From Pseudonocardia sp. ICBG1293 (GTDB lineage: Bacteria > Actinomycetota > Actinomycetes > Mycobacteriales > Pseudonocardiaceae): a stretch of 64,000 nt of DNA. Location of the stretch: contig NZ_JAHLEL010000006.1 of NCBI RefSeq assembly GCF_020131355.1, positions 434,001-498,000 on the forward strand, read 5' to 3'. Made by a program: the position numbers and the translations under genes. Below the pieces are notes generated by a model. It was given only the letters and a program-made list of their open reading frames with translations. It ran no database searches and was not told the origin of the DNA. Shown here piece after piece: positions 36,112 through 44,903 of the stretch; position 1 is the stretch's first letter, and every line of letters begins with the position of its first letter.

Positions 36112-37688
36112 CCGACCGGCCCGGCGGGCGACGCCGCCGCGTCCCGCGCGGGCACCGGGTGCGGCCAGCCGTCCACCGGCTGCAGCAGCCCGTGCCGCAC
36201 GAACTCGCGCACCGCGGGCAGGGTCGCCGCGGCCAGGGCGTCGGCCGGCAGGTCGTGGGCGTAGGACAGCAGTGCCAGCAGCTCCGAGAGGGGCAGCTCG
36301 CCGCGGCAGCCGGCCAGCAACGCCGCGGCCGGGCCGTCGACCGGGTGCTCCCAGCCGGGCCCGCCCCAGCGGCGCACCGTGCTCGACAGCGCGGCCCAGC
36401 CGCCATCGGGGTCGACCGAGGACGCCGACTCCAGCACCGTCTCCGGGGCGAGGAGCAGCCGCGCGCCGAGCAGGTCCTCGTCGCGGGGGTGGGCCCGCAG
36501 CCAGTCCACCCGGTCCAGCCAGCCCGTCATCTCCCGGCCCAGTCCCTCGCCCAGCTCCCCGGGCAGGTCCTCGACGACCACGGTGGGCTCGGCGTCGGTG
36601 CGGCGCAGCAGGAGGAACCCGAACCCGACCCCCTCGACCCTCTCGGCGGCCATCCAGTCCAGCCACGCCCCGGCCTGCGCCCGGGCGGCGGGGGAGGACG
36701 GGACCAGCCCGGCGTCGCGCTGCCAGGTGCCGACGTGCATCGCCGGGTCGACGACCTCGCGCTGCAGCACCCAGGCGTCGACGCCGTCGGGCAGCCAGGA
36801 CCGCACCCGGTCCGGCCAGTCCTCGCCGCGCACGTGCAGCCACGAGCCGAGCAGCTGCGCCACGCCGCCCGGGTTGAGCAGCGCCGGCAGCTCACCCAGC
36901 AGCGCGGCCAGTGCGGAGTCCCCGGCCGCGCCGGAGTCGCGGTAGACGTAGTCCACCCGCGGCGGGCCCGGGACGAACGGCGGGTTGGACACCACCTGGT
37001 CGAAGCGCTCGCCGGCGACCGGGGCGAACCACGGCCCCTCGCGCAGGTCGGCCTCCACCCCGGACAGCCCCAGCGACAGCCGGGCCAGCGCCAGCGCGCG
37101 GGGCAGCACGTCGGTCGCGGTCACCCGCAGCGCGTGCCGCGAACCGTGCAGCGCCTGCACCCCACAGCCGGTGCCCAGGTCGAGCAGGGTGCCGACCGGA
37201 CGGCGCACGGTCGCCGCGGCCAGCGTCAGCGACGCCCCGCCCACCCCGGTGACGTGCTCGCGGTCCTGCCGCGACGCCGGGGAGTCGATGTCGGACACCA
37301 CCCACCAGTCCGCGCCCGGCTCCCCCTCGGCGGCGGGGCCCTCGCCGTAGGGGCGCACGTCCAGCGCGGCCCGGATGCCGTCCGGGGTGCGGCGCAGGAT
37401 CCGGCCCGCCAGCAGCGGGTCCAGGTCGCCCAGCGCCGCGGTCACCGCGGGCTCGGGCTCGGTGTCCTCGAGCAGGAACAGCCGCACCAGGGTGCCGAGC
37501 TCGCCGCCGTCGCGGCTGGCGCGGGCGGCAGGCTCCGGCTCGCCGCGGGTCAGCGCGTCGTGCGCCGCGCGCCCGAGCAGGGACCGGACGCCGTCGGGGG
37601 TGTAGCCGGCGTCGAGCAGGCAGCCGCGGACACGGTCGATGTCGCCGGCGTCGAGATGGGGGAGCACCCCGCCATTGTCGCGTGCCAT
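36108..37688 (-). CDS. Class I SAM-dependent methyltransferase (PrmC/RsmC-like)
   Basis: A protein of about 526 residues. The central Rossmann domain has motif I LLDLGTGCGVQAL and the catalytic NPPF in VVSNPPFVPGPPRVDYVYRD, the signature of N-methyltransferases acting on Gln, Asn, adenine or guanine. A helical N-terminal domain of about 150 residues and a C-terminal winged-helix-like domain of about 170 residues flank it, as in the actinobacterial DUF7059/DUF7782-containing methyltransferases. It is coupled to dtd, so a translation-related target is plausible. ATG 37688 is chosen; GTG 37667 is an alternative. Divergent from the HhH gene by 10 bases. Confidence 0.85.
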   Translation of the reverse strand: MARDNGGVLPHLDAGDIDRVRGCLLDAGYTPDGVRSLLGRAAHDALTRGEPEPAARASRDGGELGTLVRLFLLEDTEPEPAVTAALGDLDPLLAGRILRRTPDGIRAALDVRPYGEGPAAEGEPGADWWVVSDIDSPASRQDREHVTGVGGASLTLAAATVRRPVGTLLDLGTGCGVQALHGSRHALRVTATDVLPRALALARLSLGLSGVEADLREGPWFAPVAGERFDQVVSNPPFVPGPPRVDYVYRDSGAAGDSALAALLGELPALLNPGGVAQLLGSWLHVRGEDWPDRVRSWLPDGVDAWVLQREVVDPAMHVGTWQRDAGLVPSSPAARAQAGAWLDWMAAERVEGVGFGFLLLRRTDAEPTVVVEDLPGELGEGLGREMTGWLDRVDWLRAHPRDEDLLGARLLLAPETVLESASSVDPDGGWAALSSTVRRWGGPGWEHPVDGPAAALLAGCRGELPLSELLALLSYAHDLPADALAAATLPAVREFVRHGLLQPVDGWPHPVPARDAAASPAGPVG

Positions 37689-37698
37689 CCTGTGCGGC

Positions 37699-38289
37699 AT
37701 GAGCGGGATCTGTATCGCCCAGGAACCGGAGGCCGACGCCCTGCTGGAGCGCGACCCCCTCGCCCTGCTGATCGGCATGCTGCTCGACCAGCAGATCCAG
37801 ATGGAGGTCGCGTTCCGCGGCCCGCTGAAGCTGCACGAGCGTCTCGGCGGCCTCGACGTCCGGGTGATCGCCGACCACGACCCCGACGGGTTCGCGACCC
37901 TGGCCACCACCCCGCCGGCCATCCACCGCTACGGCGGCTCGATGGCCGGGCGGGTGCAGGAGATGTGCCGGGCGATCGTCTCCGACTGGGACGGCGACCC
38001 CACCGCGATCTGGACCCGCGACGAGCCCGACGGCCGCGAGGTGCTGCGCCGGCTCAAGGCCCTGCCCGGCTACGGCGAGCAGAAGGCGAAGATCTTCCTG
38101 GCGATCCTGGGCAAGCAGTACGGGGTCACCCCGGACGGCTGGCGCGAGGCCGCCGGGGACTACGGGAAGGACGGCACCCGGCTGTCCGCGGCCGACGTCG
38201 TCGACGGGCAGACCCTGCTCGAGGTCCGCGACACCAAGAAGGCGATGAAGGCCGCGGCGCGCGAGAAGAAGGCCGCTGCGGCGAAGTGA
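37699..38289 (+). CDS. HhH-GPD-type base excision repair protein
   Basis: A 196-residue actinobacterial protein of the HhH-GPD superfamily (endonuclease III/AlkA fold), which removes damaged bases. It contains LIGMLLDQQIQMEVAFRGPLKL and the helix-hairpin-helix LKALPGYGEQKAKIFLAILGKQYG. No iron-sulphur cluster cysteines are present, and the Lys/Ala-rich C-terminal tail could bind DNA. The exact lesion is unknown. Start ATG 37699 lies 10 bases from the divergent methyltransferase start, so both promoters must overlap coding sequence or be leaderless. Confidence 0.85.
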   Translation: MSGICIAQEPEADALLERDPLALLIGMLLDQQIQMEVAFRGPLKLHERLGGLDVRVIADHDPDGFATLATTPPAIHRYGGSMAGRVQEMCRAIVSDWDGDPTAIWTRDEPDGREVLRRLKALPGYGEQKAKIFLAILGKQYGVTPDGWREAAGDYGKDGTRLSAADVVDGQTLLEVRDTKKAMKAAAREKKAAAAK

Positions 38290-38316
38290 CCGGCACCGGC
38301 GGCTAGCATCGTCGGT

Positions 38317-38724
38317 GTGCACAAGGTTCCGGAGGCGCTCGCCGGCGCACGCGTGATCGACCCGGACCAGGTCTGCGACGCCGTCGCGGTGCTCGCCGAC
38401 TCGGGAAAGGTCGCCGAGGTGGCCACCGTCCTGGACGTCCTGGGCGAGGTCAACCGACTGTCGTTGCTGCTCGCGCTGCAGCACGCCGGGGACCTGTGCG
38501 TCTCCGACCTGGCGGTCGCGGTGGGCATGAGCGACTCGGCGGTGTCGCACGCGCTGCGGCTGCTGCGGGCCCACGGCATGGTCACCGCGCACCGCGAGGG
38601 ACGCCTGGTCCGCTACCGGCTCACCGACGGCGTCGCCCGCCGCGTGCTGGAGATCGTCTCGGCGGTCGCGGTCGCACCCGGTGCGCTGCACGCCCACGGC
38701 GCCCAGGACGGGGAGGCGGTGTGA
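38317..38724 (+). CDS. ArsR/SmtB family metal-sensing-type regulator
   Basis: A 135-residue winged-helix repressor of the ArsR family. The recognition helix part is DLCVSDLAVAVGMSDSAVSHALRLLRAHGMVTAHREGRLVRYRL. The DLCVSDL segment resembles the ELCVCDL metal site of ArsR/CmtR proteins with one of the two cysteines replaced by Ser; extra His residues occur at both termini (VHKVPEAL, HAHG), as in NmtR/KmtR nickel-cobalt sensors. Its stop overlaps the start of the AMP nucleosidase gene (GTGA). The signal is therefore uncertain. Confidence 0.88.
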   Translation: MHKVPEALAGARVIDPDQVCDAVAVLADSGKVAEVATVLDVLGEVNRLSLLLALQHAGDLCVSDLAVAVGMSDSAVSHALRLLRAHGMVTAHREGRLVRYRLTDGVARRVLEIVSAVAVAPGALHAHGAQDGEAV

Positions 38725-39911
38725 CCCCCGCGATGATCGAGCAGGTCCGCCCGCCGGTGCCCGCGGAGAAGGTCGACCACGAGATCGGCAGGCTGCTCGA
38801 CGCGCTGCAGTCGGTCTACGACGACGGCTGGTACCCCGAGCTGGAGGTCGTGCGTCCCTGGTCGACGCACAACCCGCGGATCTCCGGCGAGTTCGCCCGC
38901 CCGTGCGCGATCCGCCGCTACCTGCACCGCGAGCTGCGCGGCCTGCTCGCCGCCGGCGCCACCGTCACCGCCCGCGCGGCCCGCCCGGCCCGGGCGTTCA
39001 CCGACCCCGAGTTCTTCGCCGCCCTCGACGAGGACCGCTTCGACCTGCGCGTGAAGAAGCTGTTCCTGTTCGGGCCGGAGCGGATGGCGCTCTCGCTCGA
39101 CCGGCTCTCGCACTACACCGGCACCCCGGCCGAGTCCTTCCAGCGGCACGTGCTGTTCACCAACTACGCCATGCACGTCGAGTCGTTCCTGGAGCGCTTC
39201 CCCGACGCCGAGCGCCCCGACCGTGCGGGCGTGCAGATGCCCGCCTACCACCACCCGCGCCCCGACGGCGACGGCGTCAGCCTGGTCAACATCGGCGTCG
39301 GCCCGGCCAACGCCAAGACCGTCACCGACCACCTGGCCGTGCTCCGCCCCGACACCATGATCATGATCGGGCACTGCGGGGGTCTGCGGAACCGCCAGGA
39401 GCTCGGCGACTTCGTGCTCGCCACGGCCTACCAGCGCGCCGACCACGTGCTCGACGAGGTACTCCCGGCCGACGTGCCGGTCATCCCCAGCATCCGGCTC
39501 AACGGGTACCTGATGGACGCCCTCGGTGCGGCCGAGGCCACATGGCGGCCCGGGGTCGTGCACACCACCGACAACCGCAACTGGGAGTTCAACCAGGCCG
39601 CGACGCTGCACCGGATGCGGCTGGCCCGCGCCGTCGCCGTCGACATGGAGTCCGCGACGATCGCGGCCAACGGGTTCCGCTACCGGATCCCGAACGCGAC
39701 CCTGCTGTGCGTGTCGGACAAGCCGCTGCACGCCGAGCCGAAGCTGGCCGGCGGGGCACGGGCGTTCTACGAGGCCAGCAAGCGCAAGCACCTGGGGATC
39801 GCGCTGGACGCGCTGGACCGGGTGCGCACCGAGCACCCCGACGGCCTGCCCGGCTCCGAGGTCCGCTCGGCCGACGAGCCGCTGCTGGGCAACGGTCCCG
39901 ACGGGGCGTGA
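38721..39911 (+). CDS. amn: AMP nucleosidase
   Basis: A protein of about 396 residues of the Amn/purine nucleoside phosphorylase superfamily, which splits AMP to adenine and ribose 5-phosphate. The N-terminal regulatory-like part contains ELEVVRPWSTHNPRISGEFARPCAIRRYL and the catalytic domain MIMIGHCGGLRNRQELGDFVLATAYQRADHVLD, NREW-like NRNWEFNQA and VAVDMESATIAANGFRYRIPNATLLCVSDKPLH. It is shorter than the E. coli enzyme (484). It overlaps the ArsR gene by 4 bases; ATG 38733 is another possible start. Confidence 0.88.
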   Translation: MTPAMIEQVRPPVPAEKVDHEIGRLLDALQSVYDDGWYPELEVVRPWSTHNPRISGEFARPCAIRRYLHRELRGLLAAGATVTARAARPARAFTDPEFFAALDEDRFDLRVKKLFLFGPERMALSLDRLSHYTGTPAESFQRHVLFTNYAMHVESFLERFPDAERPDRAGVQMPAYHHPRPDGDGVSLVNIGVGPANAKTVTDHLAVLRPDTMIMIGHCGGLRNRQELGDFVLATAYQRADHVLDEVLPADVPVIPSIRLNGYLMDALGAAEATWRPGVVHTTDNRNWEFNQAATLHRMRLARAVAVDMESATIAANGFRYRIPNATLLCVSDKPLHAEPKLAGGARAFYEASKRKHLGIALDALDRVRTEHPDGLPGSEVRSADEPLLGNGPDGA

Positions 39912-39981
39912 ACCACTCCGGCCCCCGGCCCGTCGGTCGGGGGCGGTCGGGTCGGTGCCACCGGGACCGGTGCCGCCGGGG

Positions 39982-41724
39982 TCAGAGGCGCCGTGTGTAC
40001 CCGGTCCGGTCGGGCTCGTAGCCGAACCGCGCCAGGAACCGGTGCGGGCCGTCCCCGGTGGCCTCCCCGGCCCGGGCCGCGACGGCGCCGCGGGCGCGGC
40101 CGTGCTCGTGCGCCCACTCCAGCAGCGCCGACCCGACCCCGCGCCGTCGCCACCCGACGGCGACCCGCAGACCCTCGACCTGCAGCCGGGGCGCGCCGCG
40201 CAGGCCGGGCCCGGCCAGGACCGTGAGCTGCACGGTCGCGACCACCCGGCCGTCACCGGCGCGGGCGACCGCCAGGAAGCGGCCGGGGTCGCGGTCCAGG
40301 GCGTCGAACGCCTCCTCGTAGGGCGCGAGGTCCGGGTCGTCGGCGGCGGCCCCGCCGTCCGACAGCAGCGCGACGACGGCCGCGACGTCGGCGCGCCCGG
40401 CCCGGTCGACGACCAGCCGGTCACCGGCCAGCACGACGTCGGTGCCTGCCGGTCGGGCCGAGGCCCGGACGCCGTCGACGACCCGGTCCAGCCAGGCCCC
40501 CACGCTCTCCCGGGCCTCGTCGGTGTCGGGGTAGCGGCAGCGCAGGTGCAGGCCCGCCTCGTCGAGGACGAACCAGACCATGACGCCGTCGGCGTCGCCC
40601 GCCGAGCTGACGTACTGCGCCTCCAGACCGGCGTGGTCGATGCGCACCGGCAGCCGTCGCAGGTCCAGCCAGGAGATCGCGAACATGCCGGGGGCCTCGG
40701 GCATCCCGCCCCACGGCGCCAGGACGTCCTCCAGCGGCCAGGAACCCAGCCGGACCGCCTCACGGACGGCGTCGGCGCAGGCCCGCGGGTCCGGGTCGCG
40801 CGCGGCGATCACGGCGTTGGTGATGAACCAGCCGACCGAACCGTGCCAGCGGTCGTCGTAACGGCTGTGCACGGGGAACACCGCCCGCAACGGCGCGTGC
40901 GCCAGCTCCCGGGTGGTGCGGGTCATGACCAAGGTGACCAGGGCCAGCGTCGACACCCCGGAGTCGCGGGCCCGGCGCTCGAACAGCGCGCAGGCGTCGA
41001 CGCCGAGCACGTCGCGCACCTCGACGCGTTCCGGGGGAGCGGGGGTGAGCTCGCCGAGCGGCAGCGGGAAGCGGGGCATGACGTCGCCGCCGGCGGCCAG
41101 GATCTCGGCCCAGCGCTGCCGGACCTCCTCCGGCGCGGGCTCGCGGCCCGCGAGGGCGGCGGTGTGCTCGGCGAAGGGACGCACGGTGCCTGCCGGCAGC
41201 GTCCCGCCCAGTCCCTGCACCAGGTCGCGCAGCACCACCAGCAGCGACCACATGTCCACGTGGGCGTGGTCGGCGGCGACGACGAGCGTGGGCCGGTCCG
41301 CGGTGAGGATCACGCAGAGCCGGTGCGACGGTGCCGCGTACGGCGTGCAGCGTCCGTCGAGCATCCGGCGGACGGCGTCGTCGACGGACTGGCCGGGGGC
41401 GATCGGGTGGGTGACCCAGCGGCCGGGCCGCAGGTCCACCTCGTGCAGCCGGGGCCCGTCCGGGCCGGGGGAGAACACCGTGCGCAACGTCCCGTGCCGG
41501 CGCAGCACCGCGAGCCAGGCGTCGGCCAGCGCGTCCAGGTCGACCGCGGGCAGCCGGCAGGTGATCGCCATCCAGGACCCGGGCCGGTCGCCGCGGGCGA
41601 CGTGGCGGCGCTGGTCGAACGAGACCGGGACCGGTGCGCCGGTCCGGCCGACGGTGACGTCGTAGCCGAGCAGCGTCCCGTAGGGGAGGCGCAGGTGCGT
41701 CACGCTCGTCAGCCGCATGGCCAT
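39982..41724 (-). CDS. Condensation/PapA-like acyltransferase fused to GNAT acetyltransferase
   Basis: A 580-residue two-domain protein. Residues about 15-430 look like the NRPS condensation/PapA/WES acyltransferase fold: VVAADHAHVDMWSLLVVLRDL carries the HxxxD catalytic motif (HAHVD), and GWFITNAVIAARDPDPRACADAVREAV resembles the second lobe. Residues about 435-580 form a GNAT domain with the acetyl-CoA loop VAVGWRRRGVGSALLEWA and FLARFGYEPDRTGYTRRL. No carrier protein or NRPS/PKS gene is near. The fusion is unusual; substrate unknown. A divergent alpha/beta-hydrolase starts 34 bases away. Confidence 0.78.
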   Translation of the reverse strand: MAMRLTSVTHLRLPYGTLLGYDVTVGRTGAPVPVSFDQRRHVARGDRPGSWMAITCRLPAVDLDALADAWLAVLRRHGTLRTVFSPGPDGPRLHEVDLRPGRWVTHPIAPGQSVDDAVRRMLDGRCTPYAAPSHRLCVILTADRPTLVVAADHAHVDMWSLLVVLRDLVQGLGGTLPAGTVRPFAEHTAALAGREPAPEEVRQRWAEILAAGGDVMPRFPLPLGELTPAPPERVEVRDVLGVDACALFERRARDSGVSTLALVTLVMTRTTRELAHAPLRAVFPVHSRYDDRWHGSVGWFITNAVIAARDPDPRACADAVREAVRLGSWPLEDVLAPWGGMPEAPGMFAISWLDLRRLPVRIDHAGLEAQYVSSAGDADGVMVWFVLDEAGLHLRCRYPDTDEARESVGAWLDRVVDGVRASARPAGTDVVLAGDRLVVDRAGRADVAAVVALLSDGGAAADDPDLAPYEEAFDALDRDPGRFLAVARAGDGRVVATVQLTVLAGPGLRGAPRLQVEGLRVAVGWRRRGVGSALLEWAHEHGRARGAVAARAGEATGDGPHRFLARFGYEPDRTGYTRRL

Positions 41725-41758
41725 AACCTAGGCGGGCGAAGATCAGGAGGCGTAGACC

Positions 41759-42658
41759 ATGGGTACGTTCGGGATCGCCGGGGCGACACTGGACTTCGAC
41801 GTCCGCGACGAGCCCGGCGGCCCGGCGGTGGTGGCGCTGCACGGCCTCACGTCCAGCCGCCGGCGCGAGTCGCTGATGCGGCTCGACGTCGCCTCCCGGG
41901 TCGAGGGCATCCGGCTGCTGCGCTACGACGCGCGCGGCCACGGCCGCTCGGGCGGCACCACCGACCCCGCGACCTACCGGTGGCCGGCGCTGGCCCGGGA
42001 CCTGCTGGGGCTGCTCGACCACGTCCTGCCGGGCGAACGGGTGCACGGCGTGGGGCCGTCGATGGGTGCCGGGACGCTGCTGCACGCCGCGCTGGCCGAC
42101 CCCGGCCGGTTCGCCAGTCTCACCCTCCTGCTGCCGCCGACGGCCTGGGACACCCGCCGGGCGCGGTCCCGCGACTACGAGCGGTCCGCCGAGGCGGTGG
42201 CGGCGCACGGGGTCGCCGCCCTCGACGCCGGCGCCGACGACGCCGACCTGCCACCGGCGGCCCGCGGCCGCCCGCACACCGACCCCGACGTGCGCGCCGA
42301 CCTGCTGCCGGCGATCCTGCGCGGCGCGGCCACGACCGACCTGCCCGCGCCCGACGAGCTGGGACGGATCACGGTCCCGGTGCAGATCCTGGCCTGGACC
42401 GGGGACCCGGGGCACCCGGAGTCCACCGCCGCGACGCTGCGGGAGCGGCTGCCCGCGGCCGGGCTGTCCATCGCCGCGACCCCGGACGACGTCGTCTGGT
42501 GGTCACGGCTGCTCGCCGCCCGGCTGCGTCGCTGGGAGACCGTCGACCCGACCGTCGCCGGCGGTGCCGCGGGTGTGCGCGAGGCGACGGGCAGGCGCCC
42601 GCGCGGGGAACGCGCCGGGGTGTCACCATGGAAAGGGAGGTGGTTCGACAGTGGCTGA
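41759..42658 (+). CDS. Alpha/beta-hydrolase
   Basis: A 299-residue alpha/beta-hydrolase. GLTSSRR follows the first strand, RYDARGHGRSGG is the oxyanion/turn region, and the nucleophile elbow is VGPSMGAG (Ser). The catalytic Asp is in ILAWTGDPGHP. The final His is not evident: the expected position reads AATPDDVVWWSRLL, so the triad may be incomplete. The last 40 residues are Arg/Gly-rich. Its end overlaps the next gene by 8 bases, whose ribosome site GGGAGG is inside it. Confidence 0.8.
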   Translation: MGTFGIAGATLDFDVRDEPGGPAVVALHGLTSSRRRESLMRLDVASRVEGIRLLRYDARGHGRSGGTTDPATYRWPALARDLLGLLDHVLPGERVHGVGPSMGAGTLLHAALADPGRFASLTLLLPPTAWDTRRARSRDYERSAEAVAAHGVAALDAGADDADLPPAARGRPHTDPDVRADLLPAILRGAATTDLPAPDELGRITVPVQILAWTGDPGHPESTAATLRERLPAAGLSIAATPDDVVWWSRLLAARLRRWETVDPTVAGGAAGVREATGRRPRGERAGVSPWKGRWFDSG

Positions 42659-43085
42659 CCAGCGACGCGAGGACCCCGTTCTCATCACGGACGCGCAGAT
42701 GTCCTACGAAGAGGAACTGGAGATCCGCAAGCGGCGCTACAAGTGGACGATGGGCATGCGGATACCGTGCATGATCCTCGCCGGCGTCTTCTACCAGATC
42801 CCGTGGGTCGCGGTGACCCTGCTCGCGATCTCCGTGCCGCTGCCGTGGATCGCGGTGCTGATCGCGAACGACCGGCTGCCGCGCAAGGCGGAGACCCCCA
42901 ACCGGCACCGGCAGGACCACCGGGCCATCGAGGCCCGGCCGCACCAGGTGATCGACCAGGGCGGCGACGCCCCCCGGGACCCCGGGGCCGGCCCGGACGA
43001 CGCGCCCTCCCCGAACAGCACCGGGAGCAGCCCCGCGGGCGGTTCCGGGGCCGGTACCGGGAACGACACCGCCTCCCCGCCCTGA
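42651..43085 (+). CDS. DUF3099 family membrane protein
   Basis: A 144-residue protein starting at GTG after AAAGGGAGG. The DUF3099 core is clear: VLITDAQMSYEEELEIRKRRYKWTMGMRIPCMILAGVF, followed by a second helix (WVAVTLLAISVPLPWIAVLIAND). Two membrane helices with both ends in the cytosol are likely. The last 65 residues are disordered, Pro/Gly/Asp-rich. The family is actinobacterial with no known function. It overlaps the hydrolase gene and is followed by a DUF3039 gene. Confidence 0.88.
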   Translation: MADQRREDPVLITDAQMSYEEELEIRKRRYKWTMGMRIPCMILAGVFYQIPWVAVTLLAISVPLPWIAVLIANDRLPRKAETPNRHRQDHRAIEARPHQVIDQGGDAPRDPGAGPDDAPSPNSTGSSPAGGSGAGTGNDTASPP

Positions 43086-43111
43086 GCCCGGGTTCGGGCA
43101 TCATGGGCGCC

Positions 43112-43366
43112 ATGTCCACGACGACGCTGCCCGAGGTCGACACCCGGCCGGAGACCACCGACAAGACCGGTGACGACCGGCCGGACATGTTCCACTACGT
43201 CAAGAAGGACCGGATCGCCGAGAGCGCCGTCCTGGGGAACATGGTCGTCGCGTTGTGCGGCGAGACCTTCCCGGTGACCAAGTCGCCCAAGCCGGGGTCG
43301 CCGGTCTGCCCGCAGTGCAAGGAGATCTTCGAGGGGCTGCCGCCGGGCGGCGGCGACGGGGAGTGA
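43112..43366 (+). CDS. DUF3039 family small zinc-ribbon-like protein
   Basis: An 84-residue actinobacterial protein. The DUF3039 signature runs from MFHYVKKDRIAESAVLGNMVVALCGETFPVTKSPKPGSPVCPQCKEIFEGLP; C in ALCG and the CPQC pair may bind zinc. Its function is unknown. In other actinobacteria the family is commonly near the DEAD/DEAH helicase that here lies 4.4 kb downstream. An in-frame ATG 9 bases upstream is another possible start. Confidence 0.9.
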   Translation: MSTTTLPEVDTRPETTDKTGDDRPDMFHYVKKDRIAESAVLGNMVVALCGETFPVTKSPKPGSPVCPQCKEIFEGLPPGGGDGE

Positions 43367-43373
43367 GTCCCGG

Positions 43374-43922
43374 TCAGCCCCGGGCGAGCAGCAGCCGCAG
43401 CGGGGCGGAGCCGGGATCGCCGGGCACCGCGCGCAGCACGGTCTCGGTGACCATCCCGGCCGCACGGTAGAGGGTCAGCGCCGCGGTGTTGTCCGCGGCG
43501 ACCTCGAGCCACAACCGGCCCGGGCCCGCCCACCCCGGCACGTCCGCGGCCGCACCGGGCACCCCGGCGACGGCGAGGGCCGCACCGAGCAGGGCCCGTC
43601 CGGCCCCGGTGCCGCGCCGTTCGGGGTGGACCACGAGCCGGTGCAGCTCGACGCCGGGTTCCGGTCCGCGCGGTGCCGCCAGCACCACGTAGCCCGCCGG
43701 CCCGGGCTCCCCGGGGCGGTCCAGGAGCAGGTGCCACCGCGCCGGGTCGGCTGCGGTGGCGTCGTGCCACTCCGGCCCGGTGGCGACGCCGATGTCGGGG
43801 GCGCCGTCGTCGAGCGTGGACAGCACGGCGGAGTCGGCCGGTCCGCGCCACGGGCGCACGAGGGCGGCACGCGTCGTGCGCGCGGGCGTACCGCGGTCAC
43901 CGGTCGTCCGTGCGGGGGTCAC
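43374..43922 (-). CDS. GNAT family N-acetyltransferase
   Basis: A 182-residue GNAT protein. The acetyl-CoA loop is VVHPERRGTGAGRALLGAAL and the following strand-helix is LWLEVAADNTAALTLYRAAGM, the standard motifs A and B. The N-terminal 45 residues are Arg/Thr-rich and may not all be translated; GTG 43922 or 43925 are the only reasonable starts seen. Converges with the DUF3039 gene (7-base gap) and follows phaZ's end on the same strand by 59 bases. Confidence 0.82.
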   Translation of the reverse strand: MTPARTTGDRGTPARTTRAALVRPWRGPADSAVLSTLDDGAPDIGVATGPEWHDATAADPARWHLLLDRPGEPGPAGYVVLAAPRGPEPGVELHRLVVHPERRGTGAGRALLGAALAVAGVPGAAADVPGWAGPGRLWLEVAADNTAALTLYRAAGMVTETVLRAVPGDPGSAPLRLLLARG

Positions 43923-43981
43923 CACCCGGCCATCGTGGCGCCACCCGGGCGGTCCCGCTCGGCCGGGGCCCGGGCGCCCGG

Positions 43982-44827
43982 TCAGGACCGCAGGAAGGCG
44001 TCGATCTGCGCGGCGAACGGCTCCGGGTCGAGCAGCAGCTCCAGGTGGCCACCGGGGTAGCGGCTGATCCGGGAGCGCCGGATCCCGCGGTGCAGCATCG
44101 TCGCGTTGCCACGCGGGACGATCGGGTCGTCGTCCCCGGCGATGATCAGGGTGTCCGCGGTGATCGCTGGCAGCAGCGGCAGGCTGGTCCAGCCCGACAG
44201 CGCCATCAGCTGGTAGTAGTAGCCGCGCATCGGCCCACGCCGGGCACCGGCACCGAGCGCCTCCGCCGCGCGTTCCGGGTGGTCGCGCAGCGTCCCGCCG
44301 TAGATGCGGGCGGCGACGGCGTCGACGTAGGTCGGGTCCTGGTGACGCTTCGGCGAGGTCATCACCGCCATCACCCGTGGCGAGGCCGGGATCATCAGCG
44401 CCCCCGGTCCGGTGGCGGCGAGCACGAGCTTGCGCACCCGGCGGCGACGGCTGATCGCCAGCTGCTGGGCCAGCATCCCGCCCCAGGAGAACCCCAGGAC
44501 GTCGGCCTCCCGCACCCCCAGCTTCGTCAGCACCTGCCCGAGCCGGTGCGCCATCCAGGTCAGGTGGTACGGCATCCGCGGCGCCGCCGACCCGCCGATG
44601 CCCGGCGGGTCGAACCGGATGACGTCGAGGTCCGCGGGCAGCGCCGCGACCAGCGGGTCGAGCACGTCGGTGGCGGCCCCGATGCCGTTGCACAGCAGCA
44701 GCGGGGTCCGGCGCGCGCCCGGGCCGGAGGCGGGGCGGCGCACGACGCGCAGGGCACGACCGCCGACGAGCACGTCGTGCTCCTCGAGGCCGGCGCCGCC
44801 GACGGGACGGGAGCTGGAGGTGGTCAT
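43982..44827 (-). CDS. phaZ: Intracellular medium-chain-length PHA depolymerase
   Basis: A 281-residue alpha/beta-hydrolase matching Pseudomonas-type PhaZ along its length: LLLCNGIGAATDVLDPLVAALPADLDVIRFDPPGIGGS, PRMPYHLTWMAHRLG, the nucleophile elbow LGFSWGGMLAQQLA (Ser), KLVLAATGPGALMIPASPRVMAVMTSP, ARIYGGTLR, GYYYQLMALSGWTSLPLLPAI, the Asp in IIAGDDDPIVP and the His in YPGGHLELLLDP. These enzymes degrade stored polymer from granules. It lies 76 bases downstream of a broken synthase-like gene on the same strand, a phaC-phaZ order reminiscent of the Pseudomonas pha operon. The frame continues upstream but the ATG at 44827 is the natural start. Confidence 0.92.
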   Translation of the reverse strand: MTTSSSRPVGGAGLEEHDVLVGGRALRVVRRPASGPGARRTPLLLCNGIGAATDVLDPLVAALPADLDVIRFDPPGIGGSAAPRMPYHLTWMAHRLGQVLTKLGVREADVLGFSWGGMLAQQLAISRRRRVRKLVLAATGPGALMIPASPRVMAVMTSPKRHQDPTYVDAVAARIYGGTLRDHPERAAEALGAGARRGPMRGYYYQLMALSGWTSLPLLPAITADTLIIAGDDDPIVPRGNATMLHRGIRRSRISRYPGGHLELLLDPEPFAAQIDAFLRS

Positions 44828-44903
44828 CGTCGCCGAGCCTAGGCGTCGCGGCCGGGCGGTGGGGTGCCGGAGCGCCCCGGGTGTGACGATCCCGGACCGA
44901 CCC

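Noticed and set aside
39526-42774. 1082-residue plus-strand open frame
   Set aside because: It covers the end of amn in the wrong frame, runs antisense to the condensation-GNAT gene and through the hydrolase gene; composition is low-complexity.
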